In this document: in pieces, positions 1 to 12,002 of the stretch | Layout: the number at the start of each line of letters is the position of its first letter | Numbering within the stretch: the first letter of the stretch is position 1 | NCBI GenBank assembly: GCA_011032825.1 | Contig: JAADJZ010000026.1 | Coordinates: 558,001 to 622,000, forward strand | Reading direction: 5' to 3' | Length of the DNA stretch: 64,000 bases | From: Massariosphaeria phaeospora | Lineage: Eukaryota > Ascomycota > Dothideomycetes > Pleosporales | Program-made: the position numbers and the translations under genes | The notes under the pieces: generated by a model | The model's database searches: none | Told to the model about the DNA's origin: nothing | Seen by the model: the letters and a program-made list of their open reading frames with translations, nothing else

Positions 1-334
1 TGTTTAATAGCAATTAATTTAGTGTTCTTTAAAATAAGTTGGTTGTGCCAAGAGATTTCCGGCTACTCGGTGATATTGGCTACTCTGTAATCGAATACGT
101 TATAGAATTAATCTTTATATTTCTCTAGAAAGGTTAATTCTACGACCTAATAGTTTACCTTTTGCTTAGATACAAACCTTGTATAGTTTTGCGCGACTGT
201 GTTGATCTGGTTAGAAAACGCATCTATTGGCTAAACCTTTGCGAAGCGTCGTTACCTCGTATAACGAAGGTGTTACACCAAACGGTACCTCGGCCCAACT
301 CCTCTTCTTCTGGCATCGCTACCAGCTTCCTCCA
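1..334. other. AT-rich leader region, no gene seen
   Basis: Roughly the first 230 bases are visibly AT-rich compared with the genes that follow, and no coding frame with an ATG is convincing here. It probably contains the promoter of the hydrolase gene that starts at 335. The first bases could be the edge of a further AT-rich repeat block lying outside the window, but nothing here identifies one. Confidence 0.4.
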
Positions 335-1580
335 ATGTCATCCTTATTATCATCAGAGGACCGCGCAATCCGCATGGTATGCGCAAAGCACTTTCACCAA
401 GCTCTATGGCTTCCAGAGACTACAGACCATCCGAAACTTAAGGTCACGTATTCGACGACAACGAATTTCGACGATGTCAGCCTTCCAGTCATTCTCTTCA
501 TCGGTCCAATGTTTGGCACACGATGGTATTCTTTGCACTTCGACAAGCTTGCAAGAGACTGTGGCGCCAGAGTCATATGCGTAGACAGGTAGGTACACCT
601 GTGATGTAACTCTGGCAACGATAACTCCAGTTGAGCATAGACTAGGCCAGCCTTCGGTGGCTCGACACCAGTGACCATCAGTATTCGCATGCGCATCTGG
701 CTCGAAACAATTCCAGTCCTGCTGCAACGCCTCGACGTTAAGCACATCGCCATAGTGACCCACTCGGCTGGGGCTATATACACGCTCAACACGTTGTTCC
801 GCCACCGCTCCTTTCTTGACCCAACGGCACCCTATGTCGCTTTCTTAGGTTCGTCTCTGGTCGTTGTATCTGTGTCCTAGTACAACCCTGACACCCAAGA
901 TAGCGCCTTATGTACCGATCGCCCACTCGGGTGCGACTCTTACTACAATTCTTGCCAAACTTCCGACCAACTTACTTGATTCCTGGGCTGGTCTCAACAC
1001 CTTCATCAACAACAATATATTACCTGGCACCTCCTGGTCTGGGGGTATCATCTCCTCATCGGCGGCATTACTCTCTTCCTCGGCTAGCACAGACGTTCCC
1101 GGTGCGGATATATCAACATCTACTACGCCGTTCGAGCAGTACGGCTTCAATAAAGACACCGCTAAGCTCATCGAGACGCTTTCGTCGAAATACCAGTTCA
1201 CGGAATGCACCACAGGTGCGAACGAGGAAGTGAAACTTTGCCTCCAGAAGTGCGACGATGCTGACTGGGGAGAGGCGGCGGATTACTCGAGTTGCATCCG
1301 CAAGATAGCTGACAATGAGAAAGCGCTTGGTAGCCGTGAGCTAAATGCGGCGAAGGTGACAGTCGAAGCATTTTTCGGTGGCTCGGACATGATGATTGCC
1401 CAGCGCGGACAGAAATACTTTGAGGAATGCTGGCTAAGCGATGGGGTTGAGGGGAAGGTTGATTTTACTACCTCGACATTTCCGGAGGCGAACCATGACT
1501 CCGTCCTCTTTGATCAGAAAAAGGGAGCCTTGAAGATTGTGTTCGAGAGGATTGTCAGTCTGAGCAAAGATAGAGCCTGA
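335..1580 (+). CDS. alpha/beta-hydrolase fold protein
   Basis: Three exons give 377 residues: 335-588, 646-848 and 904-1580, with GT-AG introns of 57 and 55 nt. The first intron falls within a conserved CVDRPAFGGSTPV stretch, which is restored only by this splice. The second joins YVAFL to APYVPIAHSG. The nucleophile elbow is THSAG, with Thr in place of the usual first Gly of GxSxG. A GGSDMM motif and a late NHDSV motif supply plausible Asp and His partners, so the triad looks complete. The family covers many esterases and hydrolases, and the substrate cannot be told from sequence. The first in-frame ATG at 335 was chosen as start; an unseen upstream exon is possible. No signal peptide is evident. 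Confidence 0.75.
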
Positions 1581-1817
1581 TCTTTACCTTTGAAGTCGCC
1601 GCGTGTGGATGGGTATAGATAAGCCCACATATTACGTCTTGATCATGGGTACTATTTTCCTCGGTCATGGCTAGGGAAACTTCTGGAACATAAAACTTTA
1701 GCAGGTGTAGCCTAACATACAAACTGCTATAGTTCGTCATATTGCATGACAATAAAGTCGTCGGTGCGACGGTGTTCCCTATAAGCCGACTGATCCCAGG
1801 CTATGTTACTTTGTCCT

Positions 1818-2726
1818 TCACTTGAGCGTGGTATTTAGAAAGGCGACTATATCATCAATCTCTCCAGGGATTTGATACCAATGCCCTAAATCGGGGTACC
1901 TTTTCCAAGTGACGTCCATTCCAAGGGATGAGAGAGTAGAGGCAGCCTCATCGCCCAATCGACAATCGACCTTCTCATCCCTTTCCCCATGACCAAGAAA
2001 TAAGGGTGTTGATAGACATCTTTTAGCACTGGCTGCATCCGCATTGATATCATCCAAAGATAGAATACCCCGAATCAGACCCAAAGCTTGATATGAGAGA
2101 TCCGGTGGCGCCGACTCGTCTTCGTCGCCGAAAGAAACAATGTCATCGAGCACACCGCCCAAGATGTCGTCAATATCGTGACGATATGGAAGCCAGCCGC
2201 TCATCCCAATACAAGCGCCTAGAGAGAACTCCAAGCTCAATAGAATCAAGAGGCTCATTGCGCATCCTTGACTAAGTCCTCCTAATATGATCTTCCCCGG
2301 GGGCAACGTTTCGATCTCATGGGCTATTATGGACCGGATGTACGAAGCAGATTCAGCGAATCCGTCCATCTGGATTTCCTGGCGCTGTGATGGGTCGCTC
2401 AGGCTGGATAGATTGAACCACTGTGTCAATCTTACACGGCCGAAAGCTGCCGACCGGCGCCATTCTGCTGTCGGGAATACAAATCTCGCACATGGGAAGA
2501 TGGTGTTGAGTGTTTGGCCATCGGATGAGAGACCTGTTTCAAGGAGTTCGTTCCCAAATCTATCGCCGTTGTTTCCCAGTCCATGGAGCAACACAAAGGT
2601 ATGTGTGTGAAGGGACGTCGGCTGTATTATGACTGGAGGTGGGCGTGACGCTCGTGTTGTCGCTAGTAACGCCGCCATTGATCGGGTTGACAACTCTGGA
2701 GGAATGTATGAAGTTGTAGGATGCAT
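1818..2726 (-). CDS. acyl-protein thioesterase / carboxylesterase-like hydrolase
   Basis: This single-exon frame of 302 residues carries the hallmarks of the phospholipase/carboxylesterase (APT1-like) family. They are an oxyanion-side LLHGLGNNGDRF, the nucleophile motif GGLSQGCAMSL, an acid residue in GERDEKVD and the catalytic His in DLGHWYQIP near the C-terminus. Family members remove acyl groups from S-acylated proteins or cleave small esters in the cytosol. At 302 residues it is longer than typical APT1 (about 230), because of an N-terminal extension of roughly 40 residues and an acidic, serine-rich internal insert. The ATG at 2726 is the first in frame; a second Met at residue 17 is an alternative. 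It lies tail-to-tail with the upstream hydrolase gene. The choice of thioesterase over a generic carboxylesterase is inference. Confidence 0.8.
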   Translation of the reverse strand: MHPTTSYIPPELSTRSMAALLATTRASRPPPVIIQPTSLHTHTFVLLHGLGNNGDRFGNELLETGLSSDGQTLNTIFPCARFVFPTAEWRRSAAFGRVRLTQWFNLSSLSDPSQRQEIQMDGFAESASYIRSIIAHEIETLPPGKIILGGLSQGCAMSLLILLSLEFSLGACIGMSGWLPYRHDIDDILGGVLDDIVSFGDEDESAPPDLSYQALGLIRGILSLDDINADAASAKRCLSTPLFLGHGERDEKVDCRLGDEAASTLSSLGMDVTWKRYPDLGHWYQIPGEIDDIVAFLNTTLK

Positions 2727-3104
2727 GCACTTGGAAGTAGATACTGGAAAATAGCTGTGCCCTGTACCGTGTGCCGTGGCTGCTCCGCATTACCACCTGA
2801 CCACGTCGCCAAGCAACATCGCGGGACTTTTCAGTATAATGAAGCTGATCGCGTGTATCAAACACGATGCAAAACGATTGGCAATATACATTGAAGCTAG
2901 GCACACACTTGTTATACCGTGATTATCGTGGATATGACTGTGCGGCTGTATGCAAAACTGCGAGCGAAACCGCAGTGTGGCAAACGGCGACAAAACGCGG
3001 CGAATCCATTATCGGATAGAGATAATCTACACTATAGATCGACTACAAACTCTGCTACAATATGTGAATAGAGATGTACCTACTTACACTCTGTTACCCA
3101 TACA

Positions 3105-5237
3105 TCAATCGTCGTCTTCATCGGCGTCGTTGCCGAAGATAGCTTTAAAAAGATCCTCAGAAGCTCTCTCGGTCAAAAGCGCCTCATTGCTCTCAACATC
3201 GACGATTGCATGGTATTCAGGCGCGAGGACAGCAGGAACAGATCCCTGTAAAGTTTTAGGGAGTTGCGGGTTCGGTACAAGCGTTAGGTGCCTTATCTCG
3301 TCCATAGAAGATTTAGACACAGCCTCCGCAGTCGTTGCCTTTGAGTTGAAGTTGTCGACATGAGTTGGTACCTCTGGGGGTGATTTCACGTCGAAACGCT
3401 TGCATAGTAAACGTGCTGGATGAAAAGGGAGCTTGCTCCGAGTCATAGCGCCATACATGCTTAGCTTAGCAGCCTGCTCTGCCGGGTCTTCCGGGACTGC
3501 TGCTGGTTGGCGCAGGAGACTACTACCAGGTTCAGCAGCACTGGATCGTGTCGAGGCGGATGAAATGAACCGTGAGGCCATTATCCCACTACTTGGCTTG
3601 AATACCTCAGCGGCATGTGCAAATTCATGTAGTTCCTTGACCCATACTGACGTCGACACGCCATCTAGTCGCTCTGGGAGGTCATTTTTCAGCCCAGCCT
3701 TCAGTTCCAAGAAGCTGACATATCTCGCACGTTTCTTTTGATTCTCCGCGTATGGCATCCACCCAGCAGCCCCTTTGGCCAAAGCGGCCGCGGCAACGGC
3801 TTTGTCGAGTACAGGCACGAATTTCCATAGGTCTTTTGACTGTGCTTGATCTGCTGCTTGATAACCGTCTGAGGCGGACTGTCCAAGGCCTTGGGGCAAA
3901 TCAGTCTTTCCGGTGAGTGCTGCAATATGATCTCGAGTCTCCTTTGAGATGAAATCAAAGACTGACTTCCCGGGAAGTAGGGTTTCGTGTAGAAGAGAAG
4001 CGCGGGCTTTGGCGTCAAGTGTGGAAGACTTTGCAGCATCAGCGACAGATGGGAAAGATTGCATGTCGGATGTGTGAACCAATGACCTTGCGGAGGTCCA
4101 CCCTGGTGGAATAGTAGGTGGAGGGAATTTGCGCTTGGTCTCTAAAGACTGGGTTGCTATAGTGAACCCGTTGAGTGGCGTCTTGCCATTGTGAGGTGGT
4201 CTGGAAGCAGACAAGGCGCTGCCGACTAACTCTCTCTTGGTAAGGAAAGTGTGGCCGGCAACAGCTGATTTGGGAAACTTGCTGGGCTTCTTGAACTTTT
4301 TTTCTTTGCCAATGCTTTTGTTGAGCGTGATTTTTGGACCAAGTTCGTAGGGATCCTCATCATCAGACCCTGTGTCATTTAAGACACCTACACCAAACGA
4401 GGAGTTCTTGGCCTGGACGCTCTTAGGTTTTATCGACGTTGTAGAATTTCCAAGTGAAGTTAAGACCAAAGATGGACTGGAGGCTGCTTCTTTTTCCGAA
4501 GTCCTTGCCAGACGAGCTTCTGGCCGGTGGCCCAATCCTTTCCGACGAACCTCTTCTGCGAGGGGGACCATTGTGCAGGCATCTGTGGGAGCAAAAGTGT
4601 GCTCGGATGTGGCATCGCCAGAAGCTACGCCCATGGCTTCGTCGAGACGAGCAAGTCGACGGACTTTGCGCCCGACGCCTTGGGCCCGTCGCCATCCCAT
4701 CTTCTGTGCTATCTTGACGCCCACAGTGTCCTGTTCGATGACAAAGAGCCCAAAGAAGCCGTCGTTGGCACCATGTTCAGCTACGCCAATACTGGCGAAG
4801 CCCTGGGCAGTTTCTAGCTGACGAGACTCGGCCGCCTCAGCCAGATCCTCCTCATCCATGAAGTCTTCAGCGCGCTGAGATGCGGCATTGGCTTGGTCTT
4901 TGTGGCGATTCGTTCGCGAGGAGACGAAGGTCTTGGGGACCCATCCTTCCTTGGATCCGACGGTGTTGAAATAACTGAAGAGAGTCAAGAACCCGCGAGC
5001 CCGGTTGCACACAATCCTGCGTACTTACCCTGCACTGAAGCCACCGGTAAAGGCGCCATGAAGCCTCCGACGGCCTTGCTCGTCGGTCACAGTCTGCTTC
5101 CACACAGGCACAAAAGCACCGTCGTCGCCCTCTTCGTCTGGTGGCAGCGCGGTGCCCACCGTGACGTTCTTCGCCTCGCCGCGAGACCGCTTCTGCGCGG
5201 CCGAGGGCGACGGTGGTCTCTGGCGTTTGTAGGCCAT
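3105..5237 (-). CDS. GPATCH1: G-patch domain protein, GPATCH1/TGH type
   Basis: Two exons, 5237-5029 and 4974-3105 on the minus strand, give 692 residues with a 54-nt intron (GTAAGT...CAG). The splice joins FTGGFSAG to [11 protein letters not shown], the DUF1604 N-terminal block that defines the GPATCH1/TOUGH family. A G-patch follows at about residues 150-190 ([19 protein letters not shown]), then long basic and low-complexity regions, and an acidic tail including [20 protein letters not shown]1 proteins associate with the spliceosome and use the G-patch to engage DEAH helicases, so nuclear pre-mRNA splicing is the expected role. The gene is divergent from the Kin1-type kinase across about 825 bp. 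Family assignment is strong; the specific partner helicase is not visible. Confidence 0.88.
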
Positions 5238-5618
5238 GGGAATGAGACGCTAGCGTAGAGGTCTAGATGGCACTTCTGGCCAGTAGAAGTGGTGATGTAT
5301 TGCGCGGGTACGGATAGACTGAGAGACGGCTAGATGTCGGAGTCTACAAATCTGCTGCAGAGAGAATGTGGGGGCAAGTCCAGCGAGAGAGCCGCCCAGG
5401 GTGAGGAGGCGAGTGGCTGGTCGGTGATGTGGTATGCGAAAGTCGACGACGAGTTTTGGAGCTTAGGGTTCGCCTAAGCAGCAGGCGTGCACGTGATCGT
5501 GGACGTGCAGGTGCCCAGGTGGAGCTGGTGACAAGTAAGCCGCAGCCTGGGGAGCTGGAGGCGGAGGCGGTCCGCGAGACAGGCGACCGATAGAGCGGGG
5601 GCTACGCGCGGGCAAGGC

Positions 5619-5857
5619 ATGTCAGCGCCCGTGGCCGCAACTGGGCCTGTCCACGGGTTGTTTCCTGTGTGGTCCTGGCAGAGTGCAGCTGGAGAGTGCA
5701 GTTGGCGCCTGCCTCCCCAGCCTGATGAGCCAACGCCAACCTCCCCGCCGGCCAACCCAACCTGCCAAGTTCCGCTTTCGCGCCCACGACTGACGACGGC
5801 CCCCTTTTGCCCGCCGCCCGCTGTCCGTCGCCCACCCACTGCACCGCTTTGCTGGGT

Positions 5858-5889
<32 letters not shown>

Positions 5890-5957
5890 GCGTCCAGAAG
5901 CGCTTCCATCGTGCCCGACGCCAGACGGCCAGAAGGAACAAGTCGTCGCCAGCCTAG
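5619..5957 (+). promoter_or_regulatory. candidate long upstream ORF in the kinase leader
   Basis: An ATG-initiated 112-residue frame ends 104 bases before the kinase start codon. It is proline-rich and reads the (CAG)10 tract as a run of glutamines. No homologous domain is recognisable. It could be a translational uORF, could be removed by a leader intron, or may be untranslated if transcription begins downstream of it. It is listed because its position could affect kinase translation, not because a protein product is established. Confidence 0.25.
5859..5888 (+). repeat. (CAG)10 trinucleotide microsatellite
   Basis: Ten uninterrupted CAG units lie in the leader of the kinase gene, about 170 bases before its ATG. 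Such tracts often vary in length between isolates. Confidence 0.95.
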
Positions 5958-6061
5958 GTACCACTGCGCTCCCGCCGACTAGCAGCGTCCGGCCCGCGCC
6001 TTCTCCTGCTCCTTGCGCACCGGCCCAAGCACCCACCCAAGCACCCACCGCCCGAATCGCC

Positions 6062-9000
6062 ATGTCTACTGCCGCTCCCACCACGACTCCGGCCGTTGTC
6101 CGCTCGCAATCGTCGTCGCGCCGCCATCAGACGCAGACACAGACACAGACGCAGACGCAGACGCAGAACAGCGCCTCGGACCGCCCGCAACGCTCCAGCT
6201 CGCGGCCCGGTGCGCCCTCGCACTCGCATTCGCAGCAGGCCCGCCCGCCGCCCACCGCCCTGGCCAACGTCGCCCGCCGCGATTTCGAGCAGGTCAACGT
6301 CGCCGCCGCCAGCAGCTCGCCCGCCGCCCGCCGCAGTTCGTCGAGGGACAGGGCCGCGCCGCCGCCCTCGCGCCCCGACTCCAGCAGACGAGCCCACTCG
6401 CGCTATGCGTCAGACGCTTCGACCGTCTCTGCCATGCCCATCAACGGAGTAGCCGCCGACAGTGTGCGGTCGGGGTCGCAGGCCACGTCCACGGCCAAGC
6501 GGCGGACCACCATCACCGCTCCAAGCACGGGACAATGGGCGCTCGGGAAGACCATTGGCGCCGGCAGCATGGGCAAAGTCAAGCTGGCGAAGAATGCTGA
6601 CACTGGAGAGCAGGTACGTGGGCCTCTGAATGCCTGGCGTCATGGGCGGGGCCTTGATGGCGTCTTAGCCGCCTCCAGACTCTGGGAAACGGCTACTGAT
6701 CTGTACTAGGTTGCCGTCAAAATCGTGCCCCGACAGTCGACAGACCAGCACCACAGCCAGGCCGACCGCGAAAGAGCCGACCACTCCAAGGAAGTGCGGA
6801 CCGCGAGGGAGGCTGCCATTGTCAGCCTCCTCACCCACCCCTACATCTGCGGCATGCGTGATGTCGTCCGGACCAACTACCACTGGTACATGCTCTTCGA
6901 GTACGTGAATGGCGGGCAGATGCTCGACTACATCATCTCGCACGGCCGGTTAAAGGAGAAGCAAGCACGCAAGTTTGCCCGCCAGATTGCGAGCGCCCTC
7001 GACTACTGCCACCGCAACAGTATCGTGCACCGCGACCTGAAGATTGAAAACATCCTCATTAGCAAGACGGGTGATATCAAGATCATTGATTTTGGTCTGA
7101 GCAATCTGTTCTCGCCCCGAAACCAGCTCAAGACGTTCTGTGGTAGTCTGTACTTTGCCGCCCCGGAACTGTTGCAGGCGAAGCAGTACACGGGGCCCGA
7201 AGTTGACGTCTGGAGCTTTGGGATTGTGCTCTATGTGTTGGTGTGCGGAAAAGTTCCCTTTGACGACCAAAGCATGCCGCAATTGCATGCCAAGATCAAG
7301 AAAGGACACGTCGACTACCCCCCATGGCTGTCTACAGGTAAGCTCGACGATCCCGCTTATTTCTCGCTTGCTAATTGTCTGCAGAGTGCCGTAACCTCAT
7401 TCATAAGATGCTCCAAACCGATCCCACGCAGCGCCTGACGCTCGGCGAGATCATGAACCATCCCTGGCTCACCAAAGGATTCAACAGTCCTCCTGAGAAT
7501 TACCTACCCCTCCGTGAACCTCTACAACTACCCCTCGATAAGGAGGTTATCGAGAAGATGACAGGCTTTGATTTTGGCACCGCCGAATACATCACCACTC
7601 AGCTGACAAATGTCATCCAATCCGAAGAGTACCAGCGTATAGTTCGACTCGCCGCTCGGAAGACTACAGTTCATACGCCTGAGGCCGAGAGAAAAAGGGG
7701 CATGTTCGACTTTTACAAGAGGCGAAACTCAATCTCTAGCCGAGAACAGTTATCGGCCTCATCTTCTGAAGAGATACAGCGCGGCCTTGACCCTGTCAAC
7801 GCATATAGCCCCCTCATCTCTGTCTACTATCTTGTGCGCGAGAAAAGAGATCGCGAGCGGGTAGAGACTAACCCCGGTGCTGTGGCTATTCCTCACAGTC
7901 CTAACGAAGCGCCTTTGCAGATGCCCGATCTCCCGGCGCCTGAGGCGGCCTATACTAACTCTGCTACCTATGAAATGGCTGGAGAGAAGCCGACTGGTGG
8001 CAGGTCTCGACCGAGGGCTAGGACCCACGGCGAAGATGAAGTAACAGAAGGACTACAAAAACTGAATCTCAATGTGCCACCAGGAGCCGTTTCCCCTGCA
8101 ATTATCACTCCTCCTATCGAACAGCCAAAGAAAGAAAGCGCAGCTGTAGGTCTACTAAGACGCTTTAGTACACGAAGACACAAAAATCCTGACCGCGATC
8201 GTACTGAACAACCGCCTACTCCATCTGTTGCAGTGTCGGGTCCCAACGAGTCGACCACTGCTCCACGAAAGAGTTTCAGTGTCCGACGAACGCGGGAGAA
8301 AGACACGCAGTCATCATCACAACTGCAGCCAAGTGGGACAACTCAACCAGAACTACTATCTCCACCTGCGGCCGAGAGCAGCACCACACGAAAGATCAAA
8401 GCTCTGGGCCGTTCTACAAGTGTGAATGGGGCGGATCTTCGTAGGCGATTGAGCAGACGGGGCAGGTCGTCAGAAGACCCTGGAAACCCCCCGCCTACGA
8501 GTGGATCCGACAGATCAAGCGTCAGTGCCCAGAGGACTAAACCTGCCAATGATGCCGCCTCGGAGGATTTGTCAAACAGCCCGCGTAGGCTCCCGGCTTC
8601 TCGCGCAAAATCTCTAGGACATGCGCGTAGAGAAAGCATCCAAGCCCGTCGTGCGCGAAGGGAGCAAGCCAGACAGTCGAACGTTCCCGAAGAGACTGAC
8701 GCAGAGCTTGCAGAGACGCGCGTTGCAGCTAGCCGCAGCCCTGATGCTGTCAAACCTGTCTTCCTCAAGGGTCTATTCAGTGTTTCCACGACTAGTAACA
8801 AGCCTTTGACATACATTCAGGCTGATCTCATTCGGGTGCTCGACCAACTTGGCGTCACATACCACGAGATTAGAGGTGGTTTCAAATGTCGCCATGCTCC
8901 TAGTATCGACTTGGCCACGGTCGTCGATTCACCCACAGCTGCAAACACACCTAACCAGGGGTCCCATCGACGCAAGATTAGCTTTGGGGGCTTCAAGAGT

Positions 9001-9351
9001 GGTGATCGAGACCGGGACGAGTTTCGAGAACAACAACGTCCACCCCAGACACCCAAATCGGGACGAAATCGACCATCAGCAGGCGACCGCAGCTATACCA
9101 ACACCGACGAATCAGATGAAAGCGAAGAGAGAGAGGAGACACCACAACGGACTGGCCGCGCGATCCCGGCGGGCGAGACGACAACACATGTGCAGAGCGA
9201 TCTTGGAACGAGCATGGTTATCGTTTTCGAGATCCTGATTGTGAAGGTGCCACTCTTGCAATTGCACGGCATACAGTTCAAGAAAGTCGATGGTGGGACT
9301 TGGCAGTACAAGACCATGGCGCAGACAATTCTTTCCGAGCTGCGACTGTAA
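6062..9351 (+). CDS. KIN1: Kin1/MARK-type serine/threonine protein kinase
   Basis: Three exons (6062-6613, 6710-7337, 7385-9351) give 1048 residues. The first 150 residues are low complexity, with a Gln-Thr repeat coded by CAGACG/CAGACA units. The kinase domain follows: P-loop GAGSMGKV near 167, VAVK at the exon 2 start, HRDLKIEN near 291, DFGLSN near 311 and the activation-loop motif [12 protein letters not shown] long disordered Ser/Pro/Arg-rich region leads to a C-terminal KA1-like domain, including [20 protein letters not shown], which in this family binds acidic membranes. Kin1/Kin2 kinases act at the cell cortex in polarity, septation and exocytosis. Both splices preserve strongly conserved blocks (EQ|VAVK and LST|ECRN), so the model is secure. 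The ATG at 6062 is the first in frame. Confidence 0.93.
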
Positions 9352-10047
9352 GGAATTGCGGCGTTCTGGTTCTTTTCCCACGCGGTGTGCGAGAAGCATT
9401 TGATACTAAGATAGACTGAGGGGATCAGCTGCGATCTGGCGCGAAGTGAGGCGCATATACACATACACACGATCGACGAATCTCATTGGTAGCATCCTTT
9501 CTAGGAGTGGGAGCTGAGCGAGTGACGGGTTGGAATTGGCATCACTCGTTCAGACCGCTCGGTATTGTGCATATTATGTAGTAATTCGGAGACGTTTCCC
9601 AGGCGCGTCACGCTCGGGCCGACTAGCTAGCCCTCTTCTGCGACGTGCCACTGTCTAGAATAGATGGCTAAGTGCCTTGTCGACGTTGGCGAGGGGCGTC
9701 GCCACTACGCACGTGAAGCTGTCGGCGGCGGTGGGTCTGGTGAATGCCGCGAGCCTCGTGAATGTGCGGGCAAGTGAAACATTGAAGCTCGCGCCAATAG
9801 CGAAGCAGCGCACGGGCTTACTGTCTGATGGGTGGGGTCCGTTCCGGCCCGGGGAACCTCACCTGTCGAGTTGGCTACAAACACCGCGCTGCCACCTGCC
9901 CACTCCTACACTGTCCCGCCGTGCTCCCTCCCACAGCGACCAACCCTCCCCACCAAAACGGCACGGCTCTTTGCTGACGCTTGACACTGCCCATATCAGA
10001 GACGCCAGCCCTTTGCTTCGCCGACACGGGCCAGCCGAGCAGCACTC
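9352..10047. other. intergenic: kinase 3' end and Caf40 promoter
   Basis: About 700 bases lie between two co-directional genes. The first 250 or so should hold the kinase 3' UTR and the remainder the Caf40 promoter and leader. The open frames here lack an ATG start or conserved motifs, and I see no gene. Confidence 0.5.
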
Positions 10048-11313
10048 ATGCAACACATGTTCACGCAGCACCAGCAGTACCCGGGCGAGTGGGCGCAAGG
10101 CCACCACCAGCACCCAAATCACCACGTCCCGCAGCAGGGCCAGCTGCAGGCTCACCAGGCGCAGGCGCAAGTCGTTGCTGCCGCGGCCGCTGCGCAACAA
10201 CAACACTACAATCGCATCGCGGGGAGCAATGGCACCGCTTTGCCAGGCAACGGCGTCGTCCCACGCGGGCCTGCGAACGACCTCCAAACCGCGGCTGATA
10301 TTGGCATGACTGACGAGAACCGGCGAGTCCTCGACTGGATTGCGCAGCTGATGAAGCCCAGCACCCGGGAGACGGCGCTTCTGGAGCTGAGCAAGAAGCG
10401 CGAGCAGGTGCCGGAGCTTGCGCTCATTCTTTGGCATTCGTTCGGTACCACACGCGCTGCGCACGTCTTGGAGGCGTTGGCTAACAGTGCGCAGGTGTCA
10501 TGACCTCTCTGCTCCAGGAAATCATCTCCGTATACCCTCTGCTCAACCCCTCACAGCTAACTGCGGCTGCTTCGAATCGCGTCTGCAATGCTTTGGCACT
10601 TCTTCAATGCGTCGCCTCTCATACTGAAACGCGCGGCCTCTTTCTAAGTGGTACACAACCTGGCGTACTTGACCACGCGCAAGCTGACCATGCACCAGCT
10701 CACATCCCTCTATTCCTATACCCTTTTCTCAACACGACGTCCAAATCGCGGCCTTTCGAATACCTTCGTCTCACCTCGCTCGGCGTCATCGGTGCACTGG
10801 TCAAGAACGACTCTTCCGAGGTCATCAACTTCCTCCTGACCACGGAAATCATCCCGCTTTGTCTGCGTATAATGGAAACTGGCTCGGAACTCAGCAAGAC
10901 CGTCGCCATCTTTATCGTACAGAAGATATTATTGGACGACGTTGGTCTCGCCTACATCTGCCAGACTTATGAGCGTTTCTACGCCGTCGGCACTGTCCTT
11001 AGCAACATGGTCAATCAACTTGTTGAGCAGCAGACTGTGCGTTTGCTCAAACACGTTGTCCGATGCTTCCTCCGGTATGTTCCTCTATTACCTTTTGCCT
11101 GTGAAGCTCATTTACTGACAAACTTGGAGTTTGAGCGACAATGCACGTGCGCGTGAGGCGCTTCGCCAATGCCTCCCTGAGCCTCTCCGGGACGCCACGT
11201 TCTCTTCGGTTCTACGGGATGATGCTGCAACGAAGCGCTGCCTGGCCCAACTCCTGATCAACCTGTCGGATAACGTGGTGGAGCCTACGAACAATCAGGC
11301 GCTCCTACATTGA
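10048..11313 (+). CDS. CAF40: CCR4-NOT complex subunit Caf40/Rcd1 (CNOT9)
   Basis: Four exons (10048-10444, 10495-10650, 10699-11074, 11130-11313) give 370 residues. After a Gln/His/Ala-rich N-terminus of about 85 residues comes the armadillo-like Rcd1 core. It includes [19 protein letters not shown], then [56 protein letters not shown] and [23 protein letters not shown]9 is the conserved scaffold of the CCR4-NOT deadenylase and binds tryptophan-containing motifs in silencing factors. Introns are 50, 48 and 55 nt. The second has a length divisible by three and no stop, so retention would insert 16 residues just before AHIPLF. The last acceptor is GAG rather than CAG/TAG, but it restores the conserved RCFLRLSDN. 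Confidence 0.95.
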
Positions 11314-12002
11314 GGAGAATCAGCACTTTCTACCTCTTCAGACAACCCGGACATCCGATTTCAGCTCCATGGATGAGCCCCACAGAGTGTGGTCTGGACC
11401 TTTCATGTATACACTGACGGCCTCGGCTCCTTTGGTGCAACTGCATTTTTTCGACATTTACATACCCTTTTGCCTTTGATATCTTTATAAAGTGGGCATT
11501 GTGCACGGTTTGGTTTGGCGTTGGCATCTATTTAGTGCGATACCCGTTGCGGCAGTATTGGTGAGATGTTCTCACTGGTGGGAGTGCATCATACATCTTC
11601 CACATGGAAAAGGTTCGGAGTCTGGGTTTTTGCATGGCCCTGGAGCTGACTTGGCCGACTGGGGTGCGGAAAAGCGATGTGTACATTAGCTAGCCCTCTG
11701 AGCGGACTATATGGACCCCATATCATTGGGCTCATGGCTGGGACACCTGAAATGGCTACATGTCAGGATTGTATTAGTTATAGATTAACGAAGAAGCCGT
11801 GTACATTTGTCCATCACTCTTACTCGTACATGCATAGGTGCCAAGAGATGCCACCAACTAGGCTTAGCTTCGGAAAATGTAAGCGAGCGCTTCCCCACGA
11901 AAACTGCGTTGGGCAATCCTTTTTCCCCCCTCAGAACATCATCGCCACAGAGCCACCAAAGAAAGTAGCTCGACTAACTACTTCTCTTGGGAGACACTCA
12001 TC
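11314..12002. other. intergenic: Caf40 3' region and uL1 promoter
   Basis: About 690 bases without a convincing gene. They should carry the 3' UTR of Caf40 and, from about 11700 on, the promoter of the ribosomal protein gene. Short open frames lack conserved features. Confidence 0.5.

Larger units (their letters stand above)
5238..6061. promoter_or_regulatory. shared divergent intergenic region / long GC-rich leader of the kinase
   Basis: These 824 bases separate the G-patch gene (-) from the kinase ATG (+) and should hold both promoters. The kinase side is GC-rich and pyrimidine-rich. It contains a perfect (CAG)10 tract at 5859-5888 and an ATG-initiated open frame at 5619-5957 (112 residues) upstream of the main ATG. 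No TATA box stands out. Confidence 0.5.

Noticed and set aside
5602..6397. Several overlapping minus-strand frames opposite the kinase leader
   Set aside because: They arise from GC-rich, repeat-rich DNA with long chance open frames in all phases. No motif or conserved block is present.
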